Assembly: GCF_025351295.1 (NCBI RefSeq) | Contig: NZ_JANXWD010000089.1 | Span: 1 to 39,624, forward strand | Length of the DNA stretch: 39,624 bases | DNA from: Phenylobacterium sp. | GTDB taxonomy: Bacteria > Pseudomonadota > Alphaproteobacteria > Caulobacterales > Caulobacteraceae | Direction of reading: 5' to 3' | Part shown: piece by piece, positions 1-8,382 of the stretch | Position numbering within the stretch: position 1 is the stretch's first letter | Layout of the letters: every line of letters begins with the position of its first letter | Notes under the pieces: generated by a model | Seen by the model: only the letters and a program-made list of their open reading frames with translations | What the model was told of the DNA's origin: nothing | Database searches by the model: none | Translations under genes and position numbers: made by a program

Positions 1-81
1 CCTCTGGCGGGGACGGGGGGCGCGGGTTGGCCCCCGCGTCCAGCCCACGCGTCTGCAATTCTCTTACCACCCGCCGCCCGC

Positions 82-1002
82 TCATCCCGCCACCGCCAGG
101 ATGTGATCGAGCAGCGCCAGATTGACCGCCTCGTTGCCGGCCAGCACGGCCGGCGCGGGCGCGCGCCAGGGCTGGTCCAGGGTCGCTTCGCCGCGCTTCA
201 GCAGCGACGGGACGAAGCCGCCGCCGTAGCTGGGCGCCGACCAGTCGCCGACCACGTCGGCGCCGATCAGCCGCCGGCCCTCGAGGGCGCGGGAGATCAG
301 GGTGCTGAGGAAGGCCACGCTGGTCCGGCCCTGGTCCCAGTTGGTGCCGGCCTCGTCGGCGCGCAGCACGTCCTTGTCGATGGTCACGTAGACGGCGTCG
401 GTCTCGATGCGGCCGGGCAGGAAATCCGCGAAGGCCGCCTCGCCCATCCCCTCGATGGTCGGCCAGCGGCGACCGCAGACGGTGATCGCGTCCGGCGCGG
501 CGTCGGCGTGGTAGGCGTAGACCTCGACCCGGTCGTCCTCGACGATCTGCAGGTCGGCGCCCTTGGACGCGGGCCGGTCGATATCCGAGCTGCAGACACC
601 GATGGTCAGCACGCGGGCCACCTGCGGCATCCGCGCGGCCAGGCCGACCCAGGACCCGCAGTGGGCCCCCGGTCCGAACTTGACCCAGTCCGGATGGTTG
701 TCGAAGTGCAGCACCGTCACCGCGGTCTCGCCGGAGACCTCGAGGGCGCGGGCCAGCAGCAGCGGGGTGATGTGGTGGAAATCGCCGGAGCCGGAGAAGA
801 CAAGCGTCGGACCGGCCGCCGCGGGCAGCGCCCCGGCCAGGCGGTTGCGCAACCGCTGCAGGCCCGCCGGACGGCTCCAGAGCCTGAGCTCCGGACCCAG
901 GTCACGGCAGTCCATCGCCCGGCCGCCGCCGTCGCTGACCGCCTGGCACAGCCGTGACTGAGCCATCAGCGCCTCGTCCAGATGTAACAGGGCGGCCTGC
1001 AA
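82..1002 (-). CDS. Arginase/agmatinase-family ureohydrolase
   Basis: A 306-residue ureohydrolase-fold protein, probably cytoplasmic, that would hydrolyse a guanidino or amidino group using two Mn ions. The metal-binding signatures are visible: GSGDFHH at residues 71-77, FDNHPD at 100-105 (D101, H103, D105) and IDKDVL at 208-213 (D209, D211). Length fits the family (about 300). The start is a TTG, chosen because GGGAG lies just ahead of it and the aminotransferase gene stops 12 bases upstream; the next in-frame ATG is at codon 13. It is the last gene of a three-gene operon with an aminotransferase and a HAD phosphatase. The substrate cannot be read from sequence: the protein is divergent and lacks the classical DVVEVNP ending (here GADVVGDW), so arginase, agmatinase, guanidinobutyrase or formimidoylglutamase activity are all open. 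Family assignment is firm, reaction is not. Confidence 0.85.
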   Translation of the reverse strand: MQAALLHLDEALMAQSRLCQAVSDGGGRAMDCRDLGPELRLWSRPAGLQRLRNRLAGALPAAAGPTLVFSGSGDFHHITPLLLARALEVSGETAVTVLHFDNHPDWVKFGPGAHCGSWVGLAARMPQVARVLTIGVCSSDIDRPASKGADLQIVEDDRVEVYAYHADAAPDAITVCGRRWPTIEGMGEAAFADFLPGRIETDAVYVTIDKDVLRADEAGTNWDQGRTSVAFLSTLISRALEGRRLIGADVVGDWSAPSYGGGFVPSLLKRGEATLDQPWRAPAPAVLAGNEAVNLALLDHILAVAG

Positions 1003-1014
1003 CCTCGTCGCTCC

Positions 1015-2403
1015 CTAGCCCACACAGCGTCTGAACAAGCCGTCGAGCAGTTCGAGCGCCAGATCGATCTCCGCGTAGGTGATCTCCAGCGAGGGGGCGA
1101 GCGTGATGACGTTCTTGTGGTAGCCGCCGACGTCGAGGATCAGGCCCATCCGCCGGCCGCCGGCCTCCAGATCGCCCTTCATCGCCTGTTCTTCCATACG
1201 GTCGAGCAGCGGCTTGTTGGGGGTGTAGCCGTCGTCCTGGCAGATCTCGCAGCGCAGGGCCAAGCCCAGGCCGTCCACGTCGCCGATCTGCGGCCAGCGC
1301 TTCTGCAGCGCCTTCAGGCCCTCCAGGAAATAGGCGCCCTTCTCCGCGACCGTCTTGGCGTAGTTCTGCTCGGCGCACATGCGCAGCGTCTCAAGCGCCA
1401 CCGCCGTGCCCATCGGGTTGGCGTTGAAGGTGGAGTGGGTGGAGCCCGGCGGGAAGATCTTCGGGTTGATCAGTTCCTCGCGCGCCCAAAGGCCGGAGAG
1501 CGGGTTCAGGCCGTTGGTCAGGGCCTTGCCGAACACCAGCACGTCAGGGCTGACGCCGAAGTGCTCGATCGACCACAGCTTGCCGGTCCGGTACATGCCC
1601 ATCTGGATCTCGTCGACCACCAGCAGGATGCCGTGCTGGTCGAGGATCTTCTTGATTCCGGTGAAGAAATTCAGCGGCGGGATGACATAGCCGCCGGTGC
1701 CCTGGATCGGCTCGATATAGAAGGCGGCGAATTCGGCCTGGCCGGTCTTGGTGTCGAGCACGCCGTTGTATTCGGTCTCGAACAGGCGGGCGAACTTGGC
1801 CACGCAGGCCTCGCCGTACTCTTCCTTGCTCACGCCGCGGGGGCCGCGGAAGTGGTACGGGAACTCGATGAACTGGGCCCGGTCGCCGAAGTGGCCGTAG
1901 CGCCGGCGATAGCGGTAGGACGAGGTGATCGCCGAAGCGCCCAGGGTGCGGCCGTGATAGCCGCCCTCGAAGGCGAACATCAGGCTCTTTCCGCCCGAGG
2001 CATTGCGCACGATCTTCAGCGAATCCTCGACCGCCTGGGCGCCGCCGACGTTGAAGTGCACACGGCCCTTGGACCCGAACTTGGCCTCGGCGTCGCGGGC
2101 GATCAGGGCGGCGAGTTCGACCTTCTCACGGTGCAGGTACTGCGAGGCGACCTGCGGCAGGCGGTCCAGCTGGGCATGGGCGACGGCGTTCAGGCGCGGG
2201 TTGCGATAGCCGAAGTTGACCGCCGAGTACCACATCTGCAGGTCCAGGAACGCGGTGCCCTCGGCGTCGTACATGTACGAGCCTTCGCAGGTCTCGAAGA
2301 ACTTCGGGTGCTCGAGATAGTGGACGGTGTCGCCCCACGAACAATACTCGGCTTCCAGGGCACGGAGCTCGGTCTCCGTAAGCTGGGCGGGTGCGTCGTA
2401 CAT
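1015..2403 (-). CDS. Class III PLP-dependent aminotransferase
   Basis: A 462-residue fold-type I, class III (ornithine/GABA/diaminobutyrate type) aminotransferase. Visible features are the GGAQAVEDSLK phosphate-binding segment at about 120-130, GGYHGRT at 147-153, the VVDEIQ aspartate (D264) that contacts the pyridine nitrogen, and the Schiff-base lysine in VFGKAL (K293). The ATG at 2403 is preceded by GAGGAA, while the phosphatase gene ends 17 bases earlier, so the two are cotranscribed; the ureohydrolase follows after 12 bases. Substrates of this class are usually omega-amino acids or amines with 2-oxoglutarate or pyruvate. Next to a ureohydrolase, a guanidino or polyamine-derived amine is a reasonable inference but is not shown. 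The frame stays open far upstream of this start, a GC-rich artefact rather than a fusion. Confidence 0.9.
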   Translation of the reverse strand: MYDAPAQLTETELRALEAEYCSWGDTVHYLEHPKFFETCEGSYMYDAEGTAFLDLQMWYSAVNFGYRNPRLNAVAHAQLDRLPQVASQYLHREKVELAALIARDAEAKFGSKGRVHFNVGGAQAVEDSLKIVRNASGGKSLMFAFEGGYHGRTLGASAITSSYRYRRRYGHFGDRAQFIEFPYHFRGPRGVSKEEYGEACVAKFARLFETEYNGVLDTKTGQAEFAAFYIEPIQGTGGYVIPPLNFFTGIKKILDQHGILLVVDEIQMGMYRTGKLWSIEHFGVSPDVLVFGKALTNGLNPLSGLWAREELINPKIFPPGSTHSTFNANPMGTAVALETLRMCAEQNYAKTVAEKGAYFLEGLKALQKRWPQIGDVDGLGLALRCEICQDDGYTPNKPLLDRMEEQAMKGDLEAGGRRMGLILDVGGYHKNVITLAPSLEITYAEIDLALELLDGLFRRCVG

Positions 2404-2420
2404 ACGAGATTCCTCAAGGC

Positions 2421-3098
2421 TCAAAGGGTGGCGACACGTGCGCCCGCGGGGGCGGCGCTCAGGCGCAGGACCAGCGCCCGGGTCACGTCGTCGAAGCTGT
2501 CGAAAGGTATGAAGTCCTGGGCCCGCGCCGTGGCGTAGTCGGCCAGCGCGTCCTTGGCGAACAGCAGGTCGGCGCGGCTGGAGACGCAGAAGTCCGAGCG
2601 GCCGTCGCCGACATAGACGGTCAGCGGCGCCGCGGGCCCGTCCGACCAGGCGCCGAGCGCGGCGCACTTGCAGACCCCGGATCCGGCGGCGCAGCCATCG
2701 CGGCTCCAGGGCTGTTCCAGCGCCCAGGCCCCAGCGTCGCCGGCGAGGCGGTTGGCGATCACCGGCAGGTAGGCCAGGTCGTGCCGCGCCAGGATCCGGT
2801 CGATGAAGTGGTCGACGCCGTCGCTGACGATGCTGACCGGGAAACCCTGCTCGCCGCACCAGGCGACGAAGGCGACGAAGCCGGGGTCCAGCTCCACCGT
2901 ATCCAGCAGGGCGTCGAGATCGGACCGTGAACCGCCGATCAGGGCGATCTGCGCGCGCATGCACGCAGCCGCGGTGATCCGCCCGGCGACCCAGTCGTCC
3001 TCGACCGCACGCCATGCGGGATCGGCCAGGCGCTCAAGCACCAAGTCAGTGGTGTCGCGTCGGGTGATCGTCCCGTCGAAATCGCAAATTATACGCAT
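2421..3098 (-). CDS. HAD-IB family phosphatase, MtnX/SerB-like
   Basis: A 225-residue haloacid-dehalogenase phosphatase. Motif I is DFDGTIT (nucleophile D6, acid D8), motif II is SDG (S92), a motif III lysine lies near K144, and motif IV is GDGRSDFCVSSRAD (D165, D169). The small helical cap between motifs I and II is typical of subclass IB, which includes phosphoserine phosphatase and MtnX. It is the first gene of the phosphatase-aminotransferase-ureohydrolase operon; GGGAG lies about 5 bases before the ATG, and the 145-bp gap upstream should hold the promoter. No methionine-salvage genes are nearby, so a true MtnX role is unlikely. The likely job is to remove phosphate from an intermediate that is then transaminated, or the reverse order; this is inference. 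Confidence 0.85.
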   Translation of the reverse strand: MRIICDFDGTITRRDTTDLVLERLADPAWRAVEDDWVAGRITAAACMRAQIALIGGSRSDLDALLDTVELDPGFVAFVAWCGEQGFPVSIVSDGVDHFIDRILARHDLAYLPVIANRLAGDAGAWALEQPWSRDGCAAGSGVCKCAALGAWSDGPAAPLTVYVGDGRSDFCVSSRADLLFAKDALADYATARAQDFIPFDSFDDVTRALVLRLSAAPAGARVATL

Positions 3099-3243
3099 CG
3101 AACTCCCGAACGCCCCCCGGCGAGCCGGCGGTGAGCGCGCCCGTTATGATTTGATGACGCCGCCGAATGGCAGGTCCCTCACGGCTTGTCGAATAATGCC
3201 TAATGCGGCGCGCCGACGCTGGATAGCGATTCGTCGGCCCACA
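3099..3243. promoter_or_regulatory. Intergenic gap, presumed promoter of the phosphatase operon
   Basis: A 145-bp non-coding gap between the glycosyltransferase stop and the phosphatase start. It is visibly less GC-rich than its flanks, with AT-rich patches around 3145-3155 and 3190-3200, as expected of a promoter reading leftward. I see no clear terminator for the glycan operon, so read-through is possible. No operator could be recognised. Confidence 0.35.
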
Positions 3244-4392
3244 TCAGGCGGATAGGCCGCTTTGCTGGCGGCGCCGTGAAGGGGCCGCGGGGGCCGTCGC
3301 GCCCTCGGCGGGCCGCACCGGAAGACGGGCCATGACCGCGCCGCCGGCCTGCGCGAACGATGCGCCGCCAAAACGATCCAGCACCCGCGCCCGGGCCGCC
3401 GCGCCCATGCCCGCCAACCGCTCCGGGTGGCTCAAAAGCCACATCAGCGCCTGGGCCAGGGCGTCGGGGTCGTCCGGCGGCACGACCAGGCCGGTCTCCC
3501 CGTCACGCACGCTGTACGGCATCTCGCCGACCGCGGAGACCAGCGTGGGCAGGCCGGCCTGCATCGCCTCGTGGACCGCGATGCACAGGCCTTCCGTCCG
3601 CGACGGCTGCAGGTAGAGGTGCAGGTCGGCCAGGAAGTCCCTTGGCCGGCCGTGAAATCCCGTCAGCCGGACATTGTCGATGCCCGCGGCGGCCAGCGCC
3701 GCCTCCAGCATCGGGCGTTGCGCGCCGTCCCCGGCGATCCGCATCTCGAACGGGGCGATCGGGCGGAACCCCTGGGCGCGCAGCCGCGCCAGGGCGGCGA
3801 TCAGCACGTCGTGGCCCTTGGCCGGATGCAGCCGGCCCAGGGCGCCCAGTTTCAGCACCTCGCCCGGTCGCCAGGGCCTGGCCTGGGGCGCGTCGGCGTC
3901 GGCCGCGAACAGCGGCCAGGCGATCAAGCGGTCGGAGGCGACGCCCAGCCGCTGGCCGGTGAGCGCGGTCACGCTGTGGGAATCGCCGATCCACAGCGCC
4001 GAACCGCTCTGTGTCGCGCGCAGCAGGAGCCGGTTCGCGGGCTTCAGGAAGGCGTTGTGCTGCCAGCTCACGACCGGCAGGCCGCGCCGCTTTCCCACCA
4101 GCTGCCCCAGCAGCGTGGCGCGGGTCAGCGAGGTCCAGATGAGGTCGGGCCGTCCCAGGGCCATCTGCAGATCCAGCCATCGGAACGCGGCCAGGTGATC
4201 CTTCTCGCCGCCGTCGCGCACGTGGACCCGCAGGCCGGCGGCCTCCATGGCCGCCGCCGCGCGGCCGTCCCGGCGGGTCAAGGCGTAGATCTCGACGCTC
4301 GCACCATGCGCCTGCAGCACCTTGGCCACCGCGGGGACCGGTATGGCCGCGCCGCCGCCTTCCAGGGAGTTGATGAGGTAGGCGATCCGCAC
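3244..4392 (-). CDS. GT4-family glycosyltransferase
   Basis: A 382-residue GT-B fold glycosyltransferase of family GT4, expected to act at the cytoplasmic face of the inner membrane, transferring a sugar from a nucleotide donor to a lipid-linked glycan. The N-terminal NSLEGGGAA loop (about 8-16), the mid-protein GRLHPAKGHDVLI segment (about 186-198) and the EX7E signature EGLCIAVHE (E267, E275) are all present. The chosen start is a GTG at 4392 that shares one base with the flippase stop (TAGTG), giving a normal N-terminal beta strand, VRIAYLINS; the frame continues open upstream only by chance. The tail after about residue 355 is Ala/Pro/Arg-rich and probably disordered. Sugar donor and linkage are unknown. 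It is the third gene of a glycan operon. Confidence 0.88.
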   Translation of the reverse strand: MRIAYLINSLEGGGAAIPVPAVAKVLQAHGASVEIYALTRRDGRAAAAMEAAGLRVHVRDGGEKDHLAAFRWLDLQMALGRPDLIWTSLTRATLLGQLVGKRRGLPVVSWQHNAFLKPANRLLLRATQSGSALWIGDSHSVTALTGQRLGVASDRLIAWPLFAADADAPQARPWRPGEVLKLGALGRLHPAKGHDVLIAALARLRAQGFRPIAPFEMRIAGDGAQRPMLEAALAAAGIDNVRLTGFHGRPRDFLADLHLYLQPSRTEGLCIAVHEAMQAGLPTLVSAVGEMPYSVRDGETGLVVPPDDPDALAQALMWLLSHPERLAGMGAAARARVLDRFGGASFAQAGGAVMARLPVRPAEGATAPAAPSRRRQQSGLSA

Positions 4393-5726
4393 TAGAGGCG
4401 CGCCCCGGCCAGCGGCAGCGCGTCGCCACGGGTCTCCCGCCAGACGGCGATGGCCAGCAGCGCGATTCCAATCCCCGCCTGCAGGACGGCGTGCAGCCCG
4501 GCCCCTTCGAGGCCGCGCCAGGCCAGCAGCGGCGGGAGCAGCACCAACAGCCCCAGGCCGCTGATCAGGTTGGCCTTCACCGACAGGCCGGGCCGCCCGA
4601 GCGCGGTCAGCGCCGCGCTGATCGGGGGCCCCGCGAGCTGCAGGGCCTTCGCCAGGGTGAGCCAGAGCATCACGGTTCCGGCGGCGGCGAACGCCGACCC
4701 CGCCATCAGCACGGCCAGGCGCGTGCCGAACAGACCGATCACCAGGCAGACCGGCGTCGCCGCCAGGAAGGCGATGGCGATGGCCCGCCACAGGGCCGCC
4801 CGGATGCGCGGGCCGCGATCTCCCGCCGCCGCCAGCCGGGCCAGCTCGGCATAGGCGGCCTGACCCAGGATCTGGGCCGGCTGCGACAGCACCGCGGTCG
4901 CGCGCTGGGCCACCGCATAGAGGCCCGCGGCGGCCGGACCCAGCAGCCAGCCGACGGCCAGCGGGCTGGCGCGACCCACGAACTCGGAGAGCGTGATGTC
5001 GGCGTTGGCCGCCCACATGAAGCGCCAGAGGCCCCGGTTCTCCTCCGCGACCATGGACAGCCCGCCGCGCCGGTCGAAGGCCGCCAGCTCGCCGCGCGCG
5101 GCCCAGGCGCCGAGCGCCCACATGGCCGCCCACTCCGCCAGCGCCGCGATCAGCCAGGCGATCAGGAAGCCGCGCAGGCCGGCGTGCGCCATCACCGCCG
5201 CCGCCGCGCCCGCGAGGCGTACGACCGGGGCGACGACATTGTGCGCGCCCAGCAGATCGAACCGGCCCGTCAGCTGCAGATATCCGGCCGGCGTGGCCCG
5301 GATCGAAGCCAGCACCGCCAAGCTGTAGGGCGCGGCGAAGGCGATCGCGACCGGCGACCAGCCCAGCCGGGGGCCGAGGATCGGCGCCAGCAAGGCCGCG
5401 ACGATCACCGCCAGCGCGCCGCCGGCCAGCTCAACCAGGCCCGCGAATACCAGCAGGCGGGTCAGCCGGGCCCGGTCGTCGGCCGCCAGGGCCTGGGCGC
5501 CATAGCGCACCACCGCATGCCAGCCGGGAAACTCGATGATCCCGCCCACCGTCATCACATAGGTGTGGACCAGGATCAGGACGCCGTAGTCGGCCGGGCC
5601 GAGGGCGCGGGCCGAGATCGCCATGTAACCCAGGCTGATCAGCCCGGCGGCCGCCTTGCCGCCCAACAGCCGCCCGAGGTTGCCGTAGATCCGGCCGACG
5701 ACGCTTCCCCCGGACGTCTCAGGCAT
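4392..5726 (-). CDS. Polysaccharide flippase, Wzx/MATE-like oligosaccharide exporter
   Basis: A 444-residue inner-membrane protein with about 12-14 hydrophobic segments, starting with a positively charged loop and the segment AAGLISLGYMAISARALGP typical of the polysaccharide_synt (Wzx/RfbX) family of the MOP superfamily. Its expected role is to flip a lipid-linked oligosaccharide across the inner membrane. The start overlaps the end of the upstream CDP-glycerol transferase-like gene by 8 bases, and its stop overlaps the glycosyltransferase start by one base, so the three are translationally coupled. No Wzy polymerase or chain-length regulator gene is in the window, so the glycan may be completed by proteins encoded elsewhere. 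Substrate specificity cannot be inferred. Confidence 0.88.
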   Translation of the reverse strand: MPETSGGSVVGRIYGNLGRLLGGKAAAGLISLGYMAISARALGPADYGVLILVHTYVMTVGGIIEFPGWHAVVRYGAQALAADDRARLTRLLVFAGLVELAGGALAVIVAALLAPILGPRLGWSPVAIAFAAPYSLAVLASIRATPAGYLQLTGRFDLLGAHNVVAPVVRLAGAAAAVMAHAGLRGFLIAWLIAALAEWAAMWALGAWAARGELAAFDRRGGLSMVAEENRGLWRFMWAANADITLSEFVGRASPLAVGWLLGPAAAGLYAVAQRATAVLSQPAQILGQAAYAELARLAAAGDRGPRIRAALWRAIAIAFLAATPVCLVIGLFGTRLAVLMAGSAFAAAGTVMLWLTLAKALQLAGPPISAALTALGRPGLSVKANLISGLGLLVLLPPLLAWRGLEGAGLHAVLQAGIGIALLAIAVWRETRGDALPLAGARL

Positions 5727-6948
5727 GGGCGAGCCGGCGGCTGTCCTCGGGCGGCGCCGCCAGGCCCGCCGTCGACAGCCCCGCCGTGGACAACCCCGCG
5801 AACCGGGCCACGGCGCGGGCCGCGCGCACCGACGACGCTTCCTCGGTCAGGTCGAAACTGGCCGCGAACATCGCCTGCTGGACCGGCCGGTAGGCGGTCG
5901 CGTGCTCGGCCGGCGCGCGCGCCAGGGCCGGGCCCAGCTCCGCCGCCGTCTCGATGACCCGCCCGGCCTGCCAGTGCGCGAAGTTCGCATCGCCCCGCCA
6001 GGCCAGCCGATGCGGATTGAGGAACAGGCACGGCCGGGGCCGCAACAGGAACTCGTAGACCTGGCTGCTGGCGTCCCCGAGGTAGATATCCGCGCGGTCG
6101 GTATAGGTCATGGTCGTCGAGGCCCGGCTGCCCAGGTCGATGTGGATGTTGGGCGCGCGCAGGTAGCGCTCGTCGATACGCCCGGGCCGATCGGCCCGCA
6201 GCTTGTCGATCGTAAGGACCAGGCGTCGCTCGAAAAGCATGACATGGGGCGCGAAGATCAAGTGATACTCGTCGTGCTCGACGAACCAGTCCAGCACCTG
6301 CCGGCCCATCGTGTACCACGATGACAGATGCGGCGCAGTATGCGGGTTGTAGAGCACCACCGGGCGGCCGTCGTCGATCAGCGGCCGCGCCCTGCCGCCC
6401 CGCCTGGCGACATCGAACTTCGGGTAGCCGACCACCGAAATGCGCTGCGGATCGACGCCCGCCTCGCTCACCAGCCGGTCGCGGATCTTCATGCCCGAGA
6501 CCAGCACGTGATCGAACCCGGCGCTGGCGGCGTCGAAGCCGACGGCGCGATCCCCGGCCCCATGCCGGGTGTGGACGATCCGCAGGTCTTTCAGCCCGTG
6601 CCGGGTCTTCAGCACCAGCGAGGTCTTCTCGGCCACCACGAGGACGTCGAGACCGCGGAAGAAGTCCAGGTTATCGCCGTAGATCAGCAGCTTCCTGGCC
6701 GGCAGCAGGGCCTCCAGCACGCCCTTGGCCAGCCGGCTGGCCCGCCGCTTCAGCCCCAGTTCGACCAGTTCGATGGCGGAGCCGATGAGGCCCTCGCCCA
6801 GGCGGACCACTTCGGCGCTGAGGCGCGGATTGGTGGTGGCCACCACGATCTCGGCATCGACGCCGCCGCGCGCCAGCGCCACCGCGATCGGCAGGCTGTG
6901 CGCGACCTGGTGCACCTGGTCGTGGTTGAAGAGGAACCCGATCCGCAT
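5719..6948 (-). CDS. CDP-glycerol glycerophosphotransferase-like (TagF-type) protein
   Basis: A 409-residue GT-B-like protein resembling the TagF/TarF C-terminal domain, which transfers polyol-phosphate units from CDP-glycerol or a related donor. Supporting segments are HTRHGAGDRAVGF (about 200), VVGYPKFD, LYNPHTAPHLSSW, and near the C-terminus DIYLGDASSQVYEFL, which matches the donor-binding D-S-S region of the family. It is shorter than Gram-positive TagF, as usual for proteobacterial homologues. It leads the glycan operon and overlaps the flippase gene by 8 bases. The C-terminal tail carries a small tandem LSTAG repeat (AGLSTAGLSTAGLAA). An alternative is a UDP-GlcNAc 2-epimerase-like or capsule polymerase protein sharing the fold; the phosphotransferase reaction is an inference from family resemblance. 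Confidence 0.7.
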   Translation of the reverse strand: MRIGFLFNHDQVHQVAHSLPIAVALARGGVDAEIVVATTNPRLSAEVVRLGEGLIGSAIELVELGLKRRASRLAKGVLEALLPARKLLIYGDNLDFFRGLDVLVVAEKTSLVLKTRHGLKDLRIVHTRHGAGDRAVGFDAASAGFDHVLVSGMKIRDRLVSEAGVDPQRISVVGYPKFDVARRGGRARPLIDDGRPVVLYNPHTAPHLSSWYTMGRQVLDWFVEHDEYHLIFAPHVMLFERRLVLTIDKLRADRPGRIDERYLRAPNIHIDLGSRASTTMTYTDRADIYLGDASSQVYEFLLRPRPCLFLNPHRLAWRGDANFAHWQAGRVIETAAELGPALARAPAEHATAYRPVQQAMFAASFDLTEEASSVRAARAVARFAGLSTAGLSTAGLAAPPEDSRRLAHA

Positions 6949-7100
6949 ATTCGATTCGACGCCGCCAGCCGGGAACCGCCTCAGGACGGGCCCGCCCGAC
7001 CGGTCTCTACAGACCTTTTGTTACAGGTAGGGCCGCCTGCGTCCGATCAGGCCGAACCCTCCAGGATTGCCCGACACGCCCCAGGGTCCGTACCCGATAC

Positions 7101-7132
7101 CGCTGATCCCGGCGACGGCCGGAGCCCAGATG
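7101..7132 (-). repeat. REP-like palindromic element, copy 1 (inverted)
   Basis: About 32 bases that read, on the minus strand, as a GC-rich imperfect palindrome beginning ATCTGGGCTCCGGCC and ending GCCGGGATCAGCG. The mate at 7195-7226 has nearly the same sequence in the opposite orientation. The inner GGCC...GGG arms can form a hairpin. Such elements are common between genes in alphaproteobacteria. Confidence 0.7.
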
Positions 7133-7194
7133 GAAGGGCTCAGATATGGGCGCCAGGCGCGCCGAGCCTGTCCAACCCGCATCCCAGCCATCGG

Positions 7195-7226
7195 ATCTGG
7201 GTCCCGGCCTTCGCCGGGATGAGCGG
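7195..7226 (+). repeat. REP-like palindromic element, copy 2
   Basis: About 32 bases starting ATCTGGGTCCCGGCC and ending GCCGGGATGAGCGG, forming a CCCGGC/GCCGGG hairpin. Together with copy 1 it makes an inverted pair separated by 62 bases (REPIN-like arrangement) in the 329-bp gap between the FecR gene and the glycan operon. The rest of the gap (6949-7100 and 7227-7277) has no gene that I can support, though it should include the glycan operon promoter. Confidence 0.7.
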
Positions 7227-7277
7227 GTGGCGTTGTCGAAAGCATTGCAATTGCAAAGGTCAAATTGAGTTCGGACC

Positions 7278-8306
7278 CTAGCGGCGATGCAGAACAACGC
7301 CGCCCGGGCCGCGTTCGGCGCGCACCGGGGCGAAGGCTTCCAGGCGCCGGAGCAGGGCGTCCTTGTCGTCAAGCGCCAGGACGCCCGAGAAGCGCAGGCG
7401 CCCGGTCGCCGCGTCGGCCACCTGCACGGGCGTGCCAAGGCTTCGCGACAGGTCGGCGGCCACCTGGTTCATCGGAGCGGCGGAATAGACCAGCTGGCCG
7501 CGGGTCCAGGCGAACGCGGCCTCGGGTTCCGCGGCGGCGATCACGGCCTGCGCCGAGCCTTTGCGGTGGCTCAGGCCCTGTCCGGCCGGAACCCGCGTCG
7601 GGGTCGCGTCGGGCGCACCGGACGGCCGCACCTCGACCAGGCCGCGGCGGACGCTGAGCGCGAAGGCGTCGGCGCGCTGGCGGATGTTGAACTCGGTGCC
7701 GACCACCCGCACCTCACGGTCGCCGGTATCGATCAGGAAGGGACGCGACGGATCGTGGGTGACGTCGAACACCGCCTCGCCGTCGGCCATCTGCACCCGC
7801 CGCGCGCCGCGCTGGAACCGGACGTCCAGGCGCGAGGCGGCGTTCAGCCACACCTTGCTGCCGTCGGCCAAGGTGAGCTGACGGGTCTGGCCGGCCGCCG
7901 TGACATAGGTTTCGACGGGGGAGTTCGGCCAATTGGCGATTGTGAAGGCGCCGACCGCGACACTCGCGGCCAGGCCGGCGCCGGCCGCCAGCCAGGCCCG
8001 GCGAGACAGCGTGGAGCGGGGCGGGGCGGGAGGCGAAAGGGTGGGGCGGGCCCGCGCCGCGCGACGGGCGTCCAGGGACACCGGCGCGTCCAGCGCCGCA
8101 GCGACCGCGTCGGCCACCTCGTCCAGCTCGACCCAGAGACCTTCCAGCCGCGCGTAGGCGGCCTGATGCGACGGCGCGGCGGCGAGCCACGTTTCGAAGT
8201 CCAGCCAGTCGTCGCCGGTCGCCGCGTCGTCCAGAAGGCGGGCGAACCAATGGGCGGCCTGCTGGGCCACCTCCATCGGTCCATCTTCGTCGCGCCTGCC
8301 GGTCAT
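7278..8306 (-). CDS. FecR-family anti-sigma factor/sigma regulator
   Basis: A roughly 342-residue inner-membrane regulator. The N-terminal cytoplasmic part has the DUF4880-type segment AAHWFARLLDDAATGDDWLDF, which binds the ECF sigma factor; a single membrane span (LAAGAGLAASVAVGAF) follows near residues 105-125; then comes the periplasmic FecR domain with LADGSKVWLNAASRLDV and VRVVGTEFNIR. It should receive the signal from the signalling domain of the TonB receptor and control the adjacent sigma factor. The gene starts 76 bases after the sigma gene. Two starts are possible, GTG at 8315 and ATG at 8306; the ATG is preferred because GTGGGA lies just before it. It is the final gene of the minus-strand block. 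Confidence 0.88.
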   Translation of the reverse strand: MTGRRDEDGPMEVAQQAAHWFARLLDDAATGDDWLDFETWLAAAPSHQAAYARLEGLWVELDEVADAVAAALDAPVSLDARRAARARPTLSPPAPPRSTLSRRAWLAAGAGLAASVAVGAFTIANWPNSPVETYVTAAGQTRQLTLADGSKVWLNAASRLDVRFQRGARRVQMADGEAVFDVTHDPSRPFLIDTGDREVRVVGTEFNIRQRADAFALSVRRGLVEVRPSGAPDATPTRVPAGQGLSHRKGSAQAVIAAAEPEAAFAWTRGQLVYSAAPMNQVAADLSRSLGTPVQVADAATGRLRFSGVLALDDKDALLRRLEAFAPVRAERGPGGVVLHRR

Positions 8307-8382
8307 AGATCCCACGCTCTGGACGTATTTCGCACGCCCTCGAACAAATGACGCCGCCGCGCCCGGATCGCCTCCAAATTGC

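Noticed and set aside
5..45. GC-rich imperfect hairpin downstream of the ureohydrolase
   Set aside because: There is no T-run after the stem on either strand, so a terminator is not supported.
1015..3015. One 666-residue open frame spanning the aminotransferase and most of the phosphatase gene
   Set aside because: The first 200 residues are out-of-frame translation of the phosphatase gene. The aminotransferase has its own ATG with a good ribosome-binding site at 2403.
5740..5800. Short tandem repeat coding LSTAG in the TagF-like protein
   Set aside because: Only two units and an Ala-rich tail; no reason to see more than slippage.
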